Position numbers and translations under genes: made by a program. 9,004 nucleotides of DNA from an uncultured Rhodobacterales bacterium (GTDB taxonomy: Bacteria > Pseudomonadota > Alphaproteobacteria > Rhodobacterales > Rhodobacteraceae). Position 1 is the stretch's first letter, and each line of letters opens with the position of its first letter. Positions 1 to 5,743 of the stretch are shown here, in pieces. Under the pieces are notes generated by a model. It ran no database searches. It saw only the letters and a program-made list of their open reading frames with translations, and had not been told where the DNA came from. The stretch covers positions 1 to 9,004 of the forward strand of contig CALCGO010000485.1 in assembly GCA_937901055.1 (NCBI GenBank). Reading direction: 5' to 3'.

Positions 1-97
1 CGGGGGCCTTTGCATAACGTCTGATCTTCATTCCTGTCCCGACAACGAGCAGTAATGTAGCTAGATAGAATAGAAATGCATACAACGCGGCTGTCAC
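1..97 (-). CDS. dsrM: DsrM, N-terminal fragment (cut by window edge)
   Basis: The first 32 codons of a gene that runs off the left edge. It starts at a GTG at 97..95, preceded by a strong ribosome binding site (GGAGGAATTGAC, then GTG). The peptide has a short N-terminus, one hydrophobic segment (about residues 5-22) and then a basic stretch, KIRRYAKAP. This matches the start of DsrM, the heme b-binding membrane subunit of the DsrMKJOP complex that exchanges electrons between the quinone pool and the cytoplasmic Dsr reactions through DsrC. Its place directly after dsrC is the usual operon order. The frame contains no ATG near the ribosome binding site, so the GTG start is well supported. The identification rests on a short peptide plus context. 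Confidence 0.8.
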   Translation of the reverse strand, partial: MTAALYAFLFYLATLLLVVGTGMKIRRYAKAP

Positions 98-120
98 GTC
101 AATTCCTCCCATTGGCCAGT

Positions 121-189
121 CCGGCTCCGGAGACACCGGAACCGAGCCAAGTAATAATGCGCCCTGTGAATTATTGTTATTCTACAGGG
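121..189 (-). other. Two RNA hairpins in the dsrC-dsrM gap
   Basis: The 105-bp gap between dsrC and dsrM holds no gene but has two dyads. The first is CCCTGT (162-167) with ACAGGG (184-189), extended inward by GAAT/ATTC (168-171, 179-182) around a 7-nt loop with one bulged base. The second is GGCTCCGG (123-130) pairing with CCGG (136-139) and AGCC (145-148), with a 5-nt bulge. Neither is followed by a T-run on the transcribed strand, so they do not look like a full intrinsic terminator. They are better read as mRNA-stabilising or partial attenuation structures that would make dsrC more abundant than the membrane-complex genes downstream. That role is inference. Confidence 0.55.
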
Positions 190-202
190 TGTTAAGCGTA
201 GA

Positions 203-538
203 TTATACGCAGCCAGTAGGCTTAGGTAGACCTGCAATTTTACAAGCCTGTTTCGCTGGACCGTAAGGGAACAGCTCATACATGTACTTGTTGTTGCCAA
301 CTTCAGGGCCCATGGATTTTTTGATCGACTTGATCAAAACACGAACCGCAGGAGCGATCTGGTATTCCTCGTAGTAATCACGAAGGAAGTTAACAACTGC
401 CCAATGCTCTTCGCCCATGTCTACTTCTTCAGCAGCGGCGATCACGTCAGCCAGTTCCTTAGTCCAATCACCAAGATTAGTGATATAGCCTTCTTCATCA
501 TGTTCTACGACAGTGCCGTTTACATCATATGCAGCCAT
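203..538 (-). CDS. dsrC: DsrC, sulfur-carrier protein (TusE family)
   Basis: A 111-residue small cytoplasmic protein that carries sulfur from DsrEFH to DsrAB as a persulfide or trisulfide on two cysteines. The C-terminal arm reads ACKIAGLPKPTGCV. Cys110 is penultimate and Cys99 lies 11 residues before it, the two-cysteine arrangement of functional DsrC; TusE-type homologues and regulatory paralogues often lack one. Length is typical of the family. The ATG at 538 is preceded by AGAAGGAA at good spacing. The gene is separated from dsrH by 57 bp and from dsrM by 105 bp, much wider than the dsrEFH spacing, with hairpins on both sides. This fits separate control of its mRNA level, as dsrC is often the most abundant dsr transcript. 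Identification is firm. Confidence 0.98.
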   Translation of the reverse strand: MAAYDVNGTVVEHDEEGYITNLGDWTKELADVIAAAEEVDMGEEHWAVVNFLRDYYEEYQIAPAVRVLIKSIKKSMGPEVGNNKYMYELFPYGPAKQACKIAGLPKPTGCV

Positions 539-568
539 TGTTTTATTCCTTCTAAGTTGTTTTTGCCC

Positions 569-582
569 CCCGGTTGCCCGGG
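569..582 (-). other. GNRA-type hairpin before dsrC
   Basis: Read on the transcribed strand, the dsrH-dsrC gap contains CCCGG-GCAA-CCGGG: five G/C pairs closed by a GCAA tetraloop of the very stable GNRA class. It ends about 30 nt before the dsrC start codon and is followed by GGGCAAAAAC, not a T-run, so it is not a normal terminator for the dsr transcript. A stable 5' hairpin this close to a gene often protects a processed mRNA from degradation, which would suit dsrC. The structure is visible directly; the role is inference. Confidence 0.5.
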
Positions 583-595
583 ATGTTTTAGATTA

Positions 596-904
596 TTAAA
601 GCCAATTTTGAACACGGTCGTGGTTTGCAGCGAGATCTACGAAACCTTCATAGTCCACCGAAGTCACGCCCTCAGCCATTCGGCCAGCGTCGATGCCGCG
701 TGCGGCAAGGTCTGCGCCCAATACATATAGGGATACATCAGAGCCCATTTTAGATAGTGCGTCACTAACGGCCGTTCCCGTGGTGGCGCCATAAACGCCA
801 TCCTCGATCATCAGAACTGCATCGCCGCCTTTGGCATGCGCCAAACAGCTTAGCAGAGTCTGATTCTGGAAAGGCGATTTGTTAACTGTGTGTAAAGTTC
901 CCAT
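596..904 (-). CDS. dsrH: DsrH, subunit of the DsrEFH sulfurtransferase (TusB family)
   Basis: A 102-residue cytoplasmic protein, the TusB-like subunit of the DsrE2F2H2 hexamer that relays sulfane sulfur to DsrC. It starts MGTLHTVNKSPF and carries a single cysteine, Cys20, at the position of the conserved cysteine in the characterised Allochromatium DsrH. The IEDGVYGA segment (about residues 33-40) is typical of the family. The ATG at 904 is preceded by TAGGAGGGGACC, in which the stop codon of dsrF forms part of the ribosome binding site. The 9-nt gap implies translational coupling. Length is normal. dsrH is diagnostic of sulfur oxidisers rather than sulfate reducers when it occurs with dsrAB. 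Confidence 0.96.
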   Translation of the reverse strand: MGTLHTVNKSPFQNQTLLSCLAHAKGGDAVLMIEDGVYGATTGTAVSDALSKMGSDVSLYVLGADLAARGIDAGRMAEGVTSVDYEGFVDLAANHDRVQNWL

Positions 905-913
905 GGTCCCCTC

Positions 914-1324
914 CTAAAAGCTCAGAACGACGTCTTGATCGGCCATAACTTCGGCCATTTCTGCACGAGACACCAAACGGATCGATGGCTTTTCAGCCCA
1001 ATCGTCGTCTTCGTCCTCGTACTCGATATTCTGTAGATCGTCCAAAGTCAGACCACGCTCCTCGAGGGATTCTTTCTCCACGTAAAGCTTGGTTACCTCG
1101 TAATCGCCCAGCGCACGATATGTCGCCGAGAAATTCTTGAGGCCGATTTCCTTTGTGTCCTGACCTTTAGTCAACTGGAACACACCATCATCGAGAAACG
1201 CCAAAGAGACGTCCTGATCGAAAGCCGCGCCAATCAGCACAACTTCCAGACTTTCCTGTGCGTAAATCGTGCCATAAGGCGCTTTACGATTTACATAGAG
1301 GAATTTTTTTACTGTTTCGCTCAT
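914..1324 (-). CDS. dsrF: DsrF, subunit of the DsrEFH sulfurtransferase (TusC family)
   Basis: A 136-residue TusC-like cytoplasmic subunit of the DsrEFH hexamer. It begins MSETVKKFLYVNRKAPYGTIYAQESLEV-, a typical TusC/DsrF start, and contains the expected FLDDGVFQL segment (about residues 43-51). It has no cysteine, consistent with a structural rather than sulfur-carrying role; DsrE supplies the main active cysteine. A strongly acidic stretch (EYEDEDDDW, about residues 101-109) precedes the C-terminal strand region. The ATG at 1324 follows TAGGAGGAATTGAA, so the ribosome binding site begins inside the dsrE stop codon and the two genes are 11 bp apart. Identification is firm from sequence and gene order. 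Confidence 0.96.
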   Translation of the reverse strand: MSETVKKFLYVNRKAPYGTIYAQESLEVVLIGAAFDQDVSLAFLDDGVFQLTKGQDTKEIGLKNFSATYRALGDYEVTKLYVEKESLEERGLTLDDLQNIEYEDEDDDWAEKPSIRLVSRAEMAEVMADQDVVLSF

Positions 1325-1335
1325 TTCAATTCCTC

Positions 1336-1728
1336 CTAGTCGCCGAATGTGACCGTGCGATCGGCTTGAATGCCCATCTCGATCAACTGGCCGAGGCCGG
1401 AAATCCGGAAACCCTCGGCGATGTTATCGGCGTCTTTGCCTTGACGGTCAGCTTCGTTTTTATCCAGTAGGCCGCGACGCTGGGCAGCGGCGATGCAGAT
1501 CACAAGATCTAGATCATGCTCTTTGCCCAGTGCAGTCCACTGTTCTTGAATCTGGCGATCATCCTGTGGCGGGATTGATAGGCGTGTGCCTACGTTAACC
1601 CCGTCATGATAGAAGAACACCCGCGATACCTGATGGCCTTTGGCCAATGCGGCTTTTACGAAGTTATAAGCTGAATCAGACGCTTGGTGCTGATACGGCC
1701 CTTCTGAAACTACGATTCCGAATTTCAC
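1336..1728 (-). CDS. dsrE: DsrE, catalytic subunit of the DsrEFH sulfurtransferase (TusD family)
   Basis: A 130-residue TusD-like protein, the sulfur-accepting subunit of DsrEFH. It takes sulfane sulfur from upstream carriers (rhodanese, TusA or DsrE2 in studied species) and passes it to DsrC. The only cysteine, Cys78 in the VICIAAAQRRGL segment, is at the same residue number as the essential Cys78 of Allochromatium DsrE. The N-terminus (MKFGIVVSEGPY) and the FYHDGV motif (about residues 39-44) fit the family. The start is a GTG at 1728, placed by the GGGGTGAATT ribosome binding site that begins directly at the dsrB stop codon 13 bp upstream. No in-frame ATG lies near. Length and context are normal. 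Confidence 0.97.
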   Translation of the reverse strand: MKFGIVVSEGPYQHQASDSAYNFVKAALAKGHQVSRVFFYHDGVNVGTRLSIPPQDDRQIQEQWTALGKEHDLDLVICIAAAQRRGLLDKNEADRQGKDADNIAEGFRISGLGQLIEMGIQADRTVTFGD

Positions 1729-1741
1729 GTCAATTCACCCC

Positions 1742-2824
1742 TTAGAAGTGTACGTGGGCCGAAGCGTTCATCGTTTTACGAGAACCGGTCCATGTATCAA
1801 TGTGGTGTTTAGTAAACGCGAGGTCGGTCATTTCGAAGAAACGCGCCCAACCGATACGTTCGATCCATTCACCTACGCGTTCCCAATGCTTCGCATCAGC
1901 TTTGTAGGCGTCCAGAATCTTGCGAACCACTTCGCGAACTTCCGGCCAATGTGGCGGGTTGTTTGGAAGGTTGGCCACAGCAAGTTTATGGAATGTTGGT
2001 TTGGAGCGCGCATTCGAGTGCTTACCACCAACCCAGATAGCAATTTTCGTGCTTTCTGCGGAGTTGATCTGCATTGGTGGGCATGGAGGGTAACAAGCAC
2101 CGCAACACACACATTTCTTCTCGTCGATTTCCAACGATGGCTTACCGTTAACCATGGCAGGGCGGATAGCCGCAACCGGGCAACGGGCAACAACTGCTGG
2201 ACGTTCACATACGTTACCAACCAGATCGTGGTTGATTACTGGTGGTTTGGTGTACTGCACGTTAATCGCAATATCACCTTGGCCACCACAGTTGATCTGA
2301 CAGCAAGATGTCGTGATACGAACACGATTTGGCATCAGTTCGGTTGTGAAATCTTTATGAAGATCGTCCATCAGACCTTTCACAACACCGGACGCATCAG
2401 TGCCCGGGATATCGCAGTGCAACCAGCCCTGCGTGTGCGAAATCATGGAAACCGAACCACCTGTACCACCTACTGGGAAGCCAGCTTCGCCAAGTGCGTC
2501 GATCAGGGGTTGAACTTTTGCCTCGTCCGAGACCATGTATTCGATGTTCGAACGTGTAGTGAAACGGATGAACCCGTCGGCAAATTCGTCACCCAGGTCA
2601 CAAAGTTTGCGAATGGTGTAAACGTCCATTTGACGCTGCGTACCAGCACGAACGGTGAAAAGATCGGCGCCAGATTTTGACACGTGGTGCAAAACGCCGG
2701 GGCGTTTGCGTTCGTGCCAATCCCAGTTACCGTAATTCTCGATGCTTGTTGGGTGCATGTACTGGAACGGATCCGGTACACCAACTTCATCCGGCATGCG
2801 TGGCTTTGCGCTCATTTCGTTCAT
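1742..2824 (-). CDS. dsrB: Dissimilatory sulfite reductase beta subunit, reverse type
   Basis: A 360-residue subunit of the cytoplasmic DsrA2B2 enzyme, which in sulfur oxidisers releases DsrC-bound sulfur as sulfite in a six-electron oxidation. Cysteines for the siroheme-linked [4Fe-4S] cluster are Cys137 (WLHC) and Cys174, Cys175 and Cys179 (SCCQINC), with the spacing known from DsrB structures. The inserted ferredoxin domain has Cys215 (ARCPV) and Cys238, Cys241 and Cys244 (CVCCGAC), followed by a second CP pair at 248. I chose the ATG at 2824 because GGAGGA lies 6 nt upstream. The frame stays open to about 2908, but that extension overlaps dsrA and looks unlike protein. A second ATG at 2815 is possible. 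Length is normal and no lesion is seen. Confidence 0.98.
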   Translation of the reverse strand: MNEMSAKPRMPDEVGVPDPFQYMHPTSIENYGNWDWHERKRPGVLHHVSKSGADLFTVRAGTQRQMDVYTIRKLCDLGDEFADGFIRFTTRSNIEYMVSDEAKVQPLIDALGEAGFPVGGTGGSVSMISHTQGWLHCDIPGTDASGVVKGLMDDLHKDFTTELMPNRVRITTSCCQINCGGQGDIAINVQYTKPPVINHDLVGNVCERPAVVARCPVAAIRPAMVNGKPSLEIDEKKCVCCGACYPPCPPMQINSAESTKIAIWVGGKHSNARSKPTFHKLAVANLPNNPPHWPEVREVVRKILDAYKADAKHWERVGEWIERIGWARFFEMTDLAFTKHHIDTWTGSRKTMNASAHVHF

Positions 2825-2837
2825 TTTTATTCCTCCA

Positions 2838-2858
2838 TTCCTGTGATTATTACAGGAA
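2838..2858 (-). other. Intercistronic hairpin between dsrA and dsrB
   Basis: A perfect dyad, TTCCTGT (2838-2844) with ACAGGAA (2852-2858), spans a 7-nt loop in the 64-bp gap between dsrA and dsrB. It ends just before the dsrB ribosome binding site. No T-run follows on the transcribed strand. Its arms (CCTGTA/CACAGG on the minus strand) and AT-rich loop resemble the larger hairpin between dsrC and dsrM. It probably stabilises or marks a processing point in the mRNA. This role is inferred from position only. Confidence 0.5.
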
Positions 2859-2888
2859 AATAAAATTAGATTGGGGCGAAGTGCCGAC

Positions 2889-4181
2889 TTAGTCGTCGGC
2901 AGCCACACTCATGCCGGCTGCAAGAGCTTTCTTTTCGAAGTATTCGGCAGCCTGTTCATCAAAGTCATCCATCCGGACATAGCTAGACGTACGTGGGTGG
3001 TTAACCATGTTTGGATTGGCGTCGATGCCCATTTCTTCAAGGAACGCTGGAACACCAATACGGTCAATACATTCACCAATACGTTCATGCTCTAGTGCGT
3101 TGTCGGCGAAAAATTCCATGACCTCTTCGGCGAAGTCTTCAAGCTTCTCGAAATCGTCATCGCTTTCAAGCTTCATGAACGGAATGATCATCGTACCCAT
3201 AAGGTCGCCAACTTTAAGCGAACGCTTACCACCGATCATGACAGATGCGCCGCGATCGTTACCCGGGCTAAGCGCCTTGGTCATAACGTTGATACAGTGC
3301 ATGCAGCGTACGCAGGACTTGTTGTCGATTTCCATTGTGTCATCGTCGTTCAAACTGATCGCACGGGTTGGACACATAGAAACAACGGTGTCGATTGTAT
3401 ATTTCCGACCCTTTTCCTTGATGTGCTCTTTAACCATGTCCTGTTTGATAACGATGTCATCGCGCCATGTGCCGATAACGGCAAAGTCAGCGCGGTGGAT
3501 CGCGTTCACACAGTCATTACCACAACCTGAGAACTTGAATTTGAATTTGTACGGCATCGCGGGGCGGTGCATCTCGTCTAGTAGACGGTTGATGATGCCG
3601 CGGTGCGCTTTGACGCCGTCAAAGCAGGACTGCTCGCAACGCGCGTGGCCAACGCAGGACATCGCCGTACGAAGTGCTGGGCCAGCACCACCAAGGTCGA
3701 AACCAAGTTCGTTGAATGCATCAAATGCAGGCTGCGCTTTTTCAGAAGTACAACCCTGGAACATGATGTCACCGGATTGGCCGTGGAAAGCGATAAGGCC
3801 TGAGCCGTGCTCTTCCCAAACATCGCAAAGTTGACGCAGGATGTCTGTTGTATAGTGGTTGCCCGCTGGCGGCATAACGCGCAGCGTGTGGAATTCTTTA
3901 GAAGCAGGGTAGTCGCCGGCAACTTCGGAAAAGCGTGGGATAATACCGCCGCCGTAACCGAAAACAGACAGCGTGCCGCCCTTCCAGAAGCCAAGACGCT
4001 CTTCATAACTATGGTTCAACTGACCTAGAAGGTCGTTCATCATAGGAGCGTATTGCGCGTCTTTGGTGTCACGCAGGCGTTTGATGCCTGTAACGAAACT
4101 CGGCCAAGGGCCTCCTTCAAGTTGATCCAACATCGGTGTCTCGTGCTGTGGATTAACTTTATCCTCGTTAGCGTCTTTCAT
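2889..4181 (-). CDS. dsrA: Dissimilatory sulfite reductase alpha subunit, reverse type
   Basis: A 430-residue subunit that forms the DsrA2B2 core with DsrB and carries siroheme-[4Fe-4S]. The cluster ligands are Cys176 and Cys182 (SCVGHARC) and Cys220 and Cys224 (CGNDC), in the spacing of known DsrA structures. The ferredoxin domain has Cys270 (SMCPTRA) and Cys290, Cys293 and Cys296 (CVRCMHC). The GGTLSVFGYGGG and ERIGECIDRIG segments are also typical. I chose the ATG at 4181 because GGGAGG lies 7 nt upstream. The frame is open to an ATG at 4217, but that would add 12 residues lying over a leader hairpin. It is the first gene of the operon, facing a divergent unit. The oxidative direction is inferred from dsrEFH in the same operon. 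Confidence 0.98.
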   Translation of the reverse strand: MKDANEDKVNPQHETPMLDQLEGGPWPSFVTGIKRLRDTKDAQYAPMMNDLLGQLNHSYEERLGFWKGGTLSVFGYGGGIIPRFSEVAGDYPASKEFHTLRVMPPAGNHYTTDILRQLCDVWEEHGSGLIAFHGQSGDIMFQGCTSEKAQPAFDAFNELGFDLGGAGPALRTAMSCVGHARCEQSCFDGVKAHRGIINRLLDEMHRPAMPYKFKFKFSGCGNDCVNAIHRADFAVIGTWRDDIVIKQDMVKEHIKEKGRKYTIDTVVSMCPTRAISLNDDDTMEIDNKSCVRCMHCINVMTKALSPGNDRGASVMIGGKRSLKVGDLMGTMIIPFMKLESDDDFEKLEDFAEEVMEFFADNALEHERIGECIDRIGVPAFLEEMGIDANPNMVNHPRTSSYVRMDDFDEQAAEYFEKKALAAGMSVAADD

Positions 4182-4207
4182 CTCGTATCCTCCCTTTGAA
4201 GCCCTAT

Positions 4208-4242
4208 CTGGTTCCAAACCAGCCAGAGCAACTTTTTGCTCT
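4208..4242 (-). promoter_or_regulatory. Tandem hairpins in the dsrA mRNA leader
   Basis: On the transcribed strand the leader folds as AGAGCAA-AAAG-TTGCTCT (4242..4225), then after two bases CTGGTT-TGG-AACCAG (4222..4208). Both stems are perfect (7 and 6 pairs). The second ends 13 nt before the dsrA ribosome binding site. The 3' arm of the first stem and the 3' arm of the second can alternatively pair as TCTGG/CCAGA, so two exclusive folds are possible. Neither stem is followed by a T-run. They could be stabilisers or part of a conditional leader; I cannot tell which from the sequence. Confidence 0.45.
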
Positions 4243-4250
4243 TAGGTCGT

Positions 4251-4260
4251 TAATTCCTCC
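4251..4260 (-). promoter_or_regulatory. Ribosome-binding-site-like sequence without a gene
   Basis: On the minus strand GGAGGAATTA is followed by ACGACCTAA, about 70 nt upstream of the dsrA start. It is nearly identical to the real ribosome binding sites of dsrM and dsrF (GGAGGAATTGA-), but no ATG, GTG or TTG follows at usable distance. The ORF that would open here at an ATT has only 16 codons and runs through both leader hairpins. It may be the remains of a lost first gene, a leader peptide with an unusual start, or a ribosome standby site. Confidence 0.3.
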
Positions 4261-4276
4261 GCAAAGCATATAATAT

Positions 4277-4323
4277 TTGCAATGCTTCACCTTACATTTA
4301 TATATTACGATAATCGAATGTAA
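4277..4323. promoter_or_regulatory. Putative operator and promoter between the divergent operons
   Basis: This AT-rich core of the 236-bp divergent spacer contains TTACATT (4292-4298) and AATGTAA (4317-4323), a perfect 7-bp inverted repeat. Nested within it are the short dyads ATTA-CGA-TAAT (4304-4314) and CGAT-A-ATCG (4308-4316). For the plus strand, TTGCAA (4277-4282) followed after 16 or 18 nt by TATATA or TATATT could be a promoter whose -10 box lies inside the dyad. No equally good minus-strand promoter was found. A repressor bound here could control both operons, but none is encoded in the window. The rest of the spacer up to 4417 shows nothing I can name. Confidence 0.4.
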
Positions 4324-4417
4324 AGGAAAACGTTACTAAAGACTAACAGAGTTTCGTCTAATATGCACTTAGGCTAATATTCTGTTAAACCCGACAATAT
4401 TACTCGGAAAAGGTGTT

Positions 4418-5329
4418 ATGGAAAAACTTACTGGATTTACTGCAAATTCTCCCTTCGAATTACAAAATTCCGAAGAATACGCTGTGTGGCGTGACAAAAA
4501 GCTTTCGGCAGGAAAGCGCGCACTTGCCGCAGGCTTTGTCGAGATTTCGGACCCGATGAATATGCTTGATTCGGAAATTGAAGCGATTTTGGCGCAATGC
4601 CGCGACACAAATATCGCCCTTTATTCAACGCCGCCGGAATCTGCCGATTCGATATTGCGGGGTAATTTGCGGGCGATGGCTGAACAGCTCGGGTTGGGTG
4701 ATCCGGAGGGACACCGTTCAAAAGGTGAAGCGGCTATCGTAGCATTGACGGTTTCAAATCGCCCTAGCCAGCGCGGTTTCATTCCGTATTCTCGCAAGGC
4801 GCTGAACTGGCATACCGATGGGTATTATAACGCGCCCGACAACACGATCCGCGGGTTCATCCTGCATTGCGTACAAGATGCGATGGCTGGCGGAGTGAAC
4901 CAAATACTGGACAATGACGTTGCATATATTCGGCTCCGTGACGAAAACCCTGAATTCATAACGGCGCTTATGCACTCGCAAGCGATGACCATCCCCGAAA
5001 CACACGAAGAAGATGGCACTTTACGCCCGGCGTCAATCGGGCCGGTATTCTGGGTCGAGGGCAATAGCCTGATTATGCGCTATACCGCGCGAACCCGATC
5101 CATTGAATGGCGGGATGATCCGACAACGCGTGAGGCCGTTGCCTTTCTGCAAAACCTGTTGGTCGAGGGCGATCCGCTAATGCTGGAAGCCAAGCTAAAA
5201 CCCGGCCAAGGTGTATTTAACAACAACGCGCTACATAACCGCACCGCATTCGACCCATCCGAGGTTGGAAACCATAGCCGCCGCATTATGTATCGCGTAA
5301 GGTTTAACAAACGAATTGGGAGTACTTAA
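4418..5329 (+). CDS. TauD/TfdA-like Fe(II)/2-oxoglutarate-dependent oxygenase
   Basis: A 303-residue cytoplasmic protein with the metal triad of the TauD/TfdA family. His132 and Asp134 lie in NWHTDGYYN, and the distal His273 in NNALHNRTAF. Arg288 or Arg289 (SRRIMYRVRF), about 15 residues after the distal His, is positioned to bind 2-oxoglutarate. Family members hydroxylate a substrate with O2 and 2-oxoglutarate; TauD itself breaks taurine to sulfite. The substrate here is unknown and the sequence does not show it. It is first in a plus-strand unit ending in siroheme synthase and divergent from dsrAB, so a role linked to sulfur or sulfite is a reasonable but untested inference. The ATG at 4418 follows GGAAAAGG. 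It is intact, with no signal peptide. Confidence 0.88.
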   Translation: MEKLTGFTANSPFELQNSEEYAVWRDKKLSAGKRALAAGFVEISDPMNMLDSEIEAILAQCRDTNIALYSTPPESADSILRGNLRAMAEQLGLGDPEGHRSKGEAAIVALTVSNRPSQRGFIPYSRKALNWHTDGYYNAPDNTIRGFILHCVQDAMAGGVNQILDNDVAYIRLRDENPEFITALMHSQAMTIPETHEEDGTLRPASIGPVFWVEGNSLIMRYTARTRSIEWRDDPTTREAVAFLQNLLVEGDPLMLEAKLKPGQGVFNNNALHNRTAFDPSEVGNHSRRIMYRVRFNKRIGST

Positions 5330-5331
5330 TA

Positions 5332-5529
5332 ATGGCAATGCTATCGGATCTAATCATCGGCCACCCAGAGGTGGACAGTTTTGCACAATTAGAACGTCTT
5401 GTTGCACATGCCGGTGAATCCGGTGTGATGTTCATGGAATATGACGTCAAACCGGACTATCGCGACACTCCCAAAAAGTGGGAATGGCGTCTAGAAGCGG
5501 TATTCACGCGAGGGACAAAGTATGACTGA
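5332..5529 (+). CDS. Small protein of unknown function in the siroheme operon
   Basis: A 65-residue acidic, soluble protein that I do not recognise. It has no signal peptide, transmembrane segment or cysteine. A leucine-rich helix-like N-terminal half (about residues 12-30) is followed by an aromatic segment (MFMEYDVKPDY) and a basic/tryptophan stretch (PKKWEWRLEAVFTRG). The start at 5332 lies 2 bp after the oxygenase stop codon, with GGGAG 9 nt upstream; an ATG two codons later is also possible. The last 8 bp overlap the next gene. The tight packing, normal codon use and good ribosome binding sites support a real gene. It may work with the neighbouring small protein or the oxygenase, but that is inference. 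Confidence 0.75.
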   Translation: MAMLSDLIIGHPEVDSFAQLERLVAHAGESGVMFMEYDVKPDYRDTPKKWEWRLEAVFTRGTKYD

Positions 5530-5734
5530 GGGTGAAGATGCAATCCTGATCAAGGAATTCGAACTGCCGTTCCATAAAACGGCAACACTAAAAGATGTGA
5601 CGCTCTTTGGTGGCATGAAAGTATTGCGGATGACATTTCGGGAACGTAAACGGTTTACAATGGTTGACCTCGACCCGAACACAGCAACCGAGTTCGCACA
5701 ATCGCTGCTCGCTTGGGCTGAAGAGAATAAATAG
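5522..5734 (+). CDS. Small protein of unknown function, possibly DUF6967-like
   Basis: A 70-residue soluble protein without cysteines, signal peptide or membrane segment. It looks like a compact beta-rich fold followed by a helix: ATLKDVTLFGGMKVLRMTF, RKRFTMVDLDP, then TATEFAQSLLAWAEENK. From memory this pattern resembles the small uncharacterised family DUF6967 in purple sulfur bacteria, but I could not verify that and assign no function. The ATG overlaps the previous gene by 8 bp (ATGACTGA) with GAGGGA 6 nt upstream, so translation of the two is probably coupled. The siroheme synthase starts 9 bp downstream. The position between an oxygenase and a DsrAB-cofactor enzyme suggests a supporting role in dsr-type sulfur oxidation. 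Confidence 0.8.
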   Translation: MTEGEDAILIKEFELPFHKTATLKDVTLFGGMKVLRMTFRERKRFTMVDLDPNTATEFAQSLLAWAEENK

Positions 5735-5743
5735 GACCCGACT

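Noticed and set aside
162..189. Intrinsic terminator after dsrC
   Set aside because: A stem is present, but the transcribed strand has no T-run after it and dsrM follows with a strong ribosome binding site, so readthrough is expected.
94..300. A 68-codon minus-strand frame across the dsrC-dsrM gap
   Set aside because: It overlaps the 3' end of dsrC in another frame, has no ribosome binding site, and the gap is better explained by hairpins and the dsrM start.
1748..2680. A 310-codon open frame on the plus strand antisense to dsrB
   Set aside because: dsrB is certain on the minus strand. The antisense translation has no recognisable domain, is full of Trp, Thr and Arg runs and has no ribosome binding site; it is a shadow frame.
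2838..2858. CRP/FNR-like binding site in the dsrA-dsrB gap
   Set aside because: A TGTGA half-site is present but the matching TCACA half is not, and the position inside the operon fits an RNA hairpin better.
3007..3834. A 275-codon plus-strand open frame antisense to dsrA
   Set aside because: It mirrors the third-position pattern of dsrA, is Ser/Arg-rich and lacks any motif or start signal.
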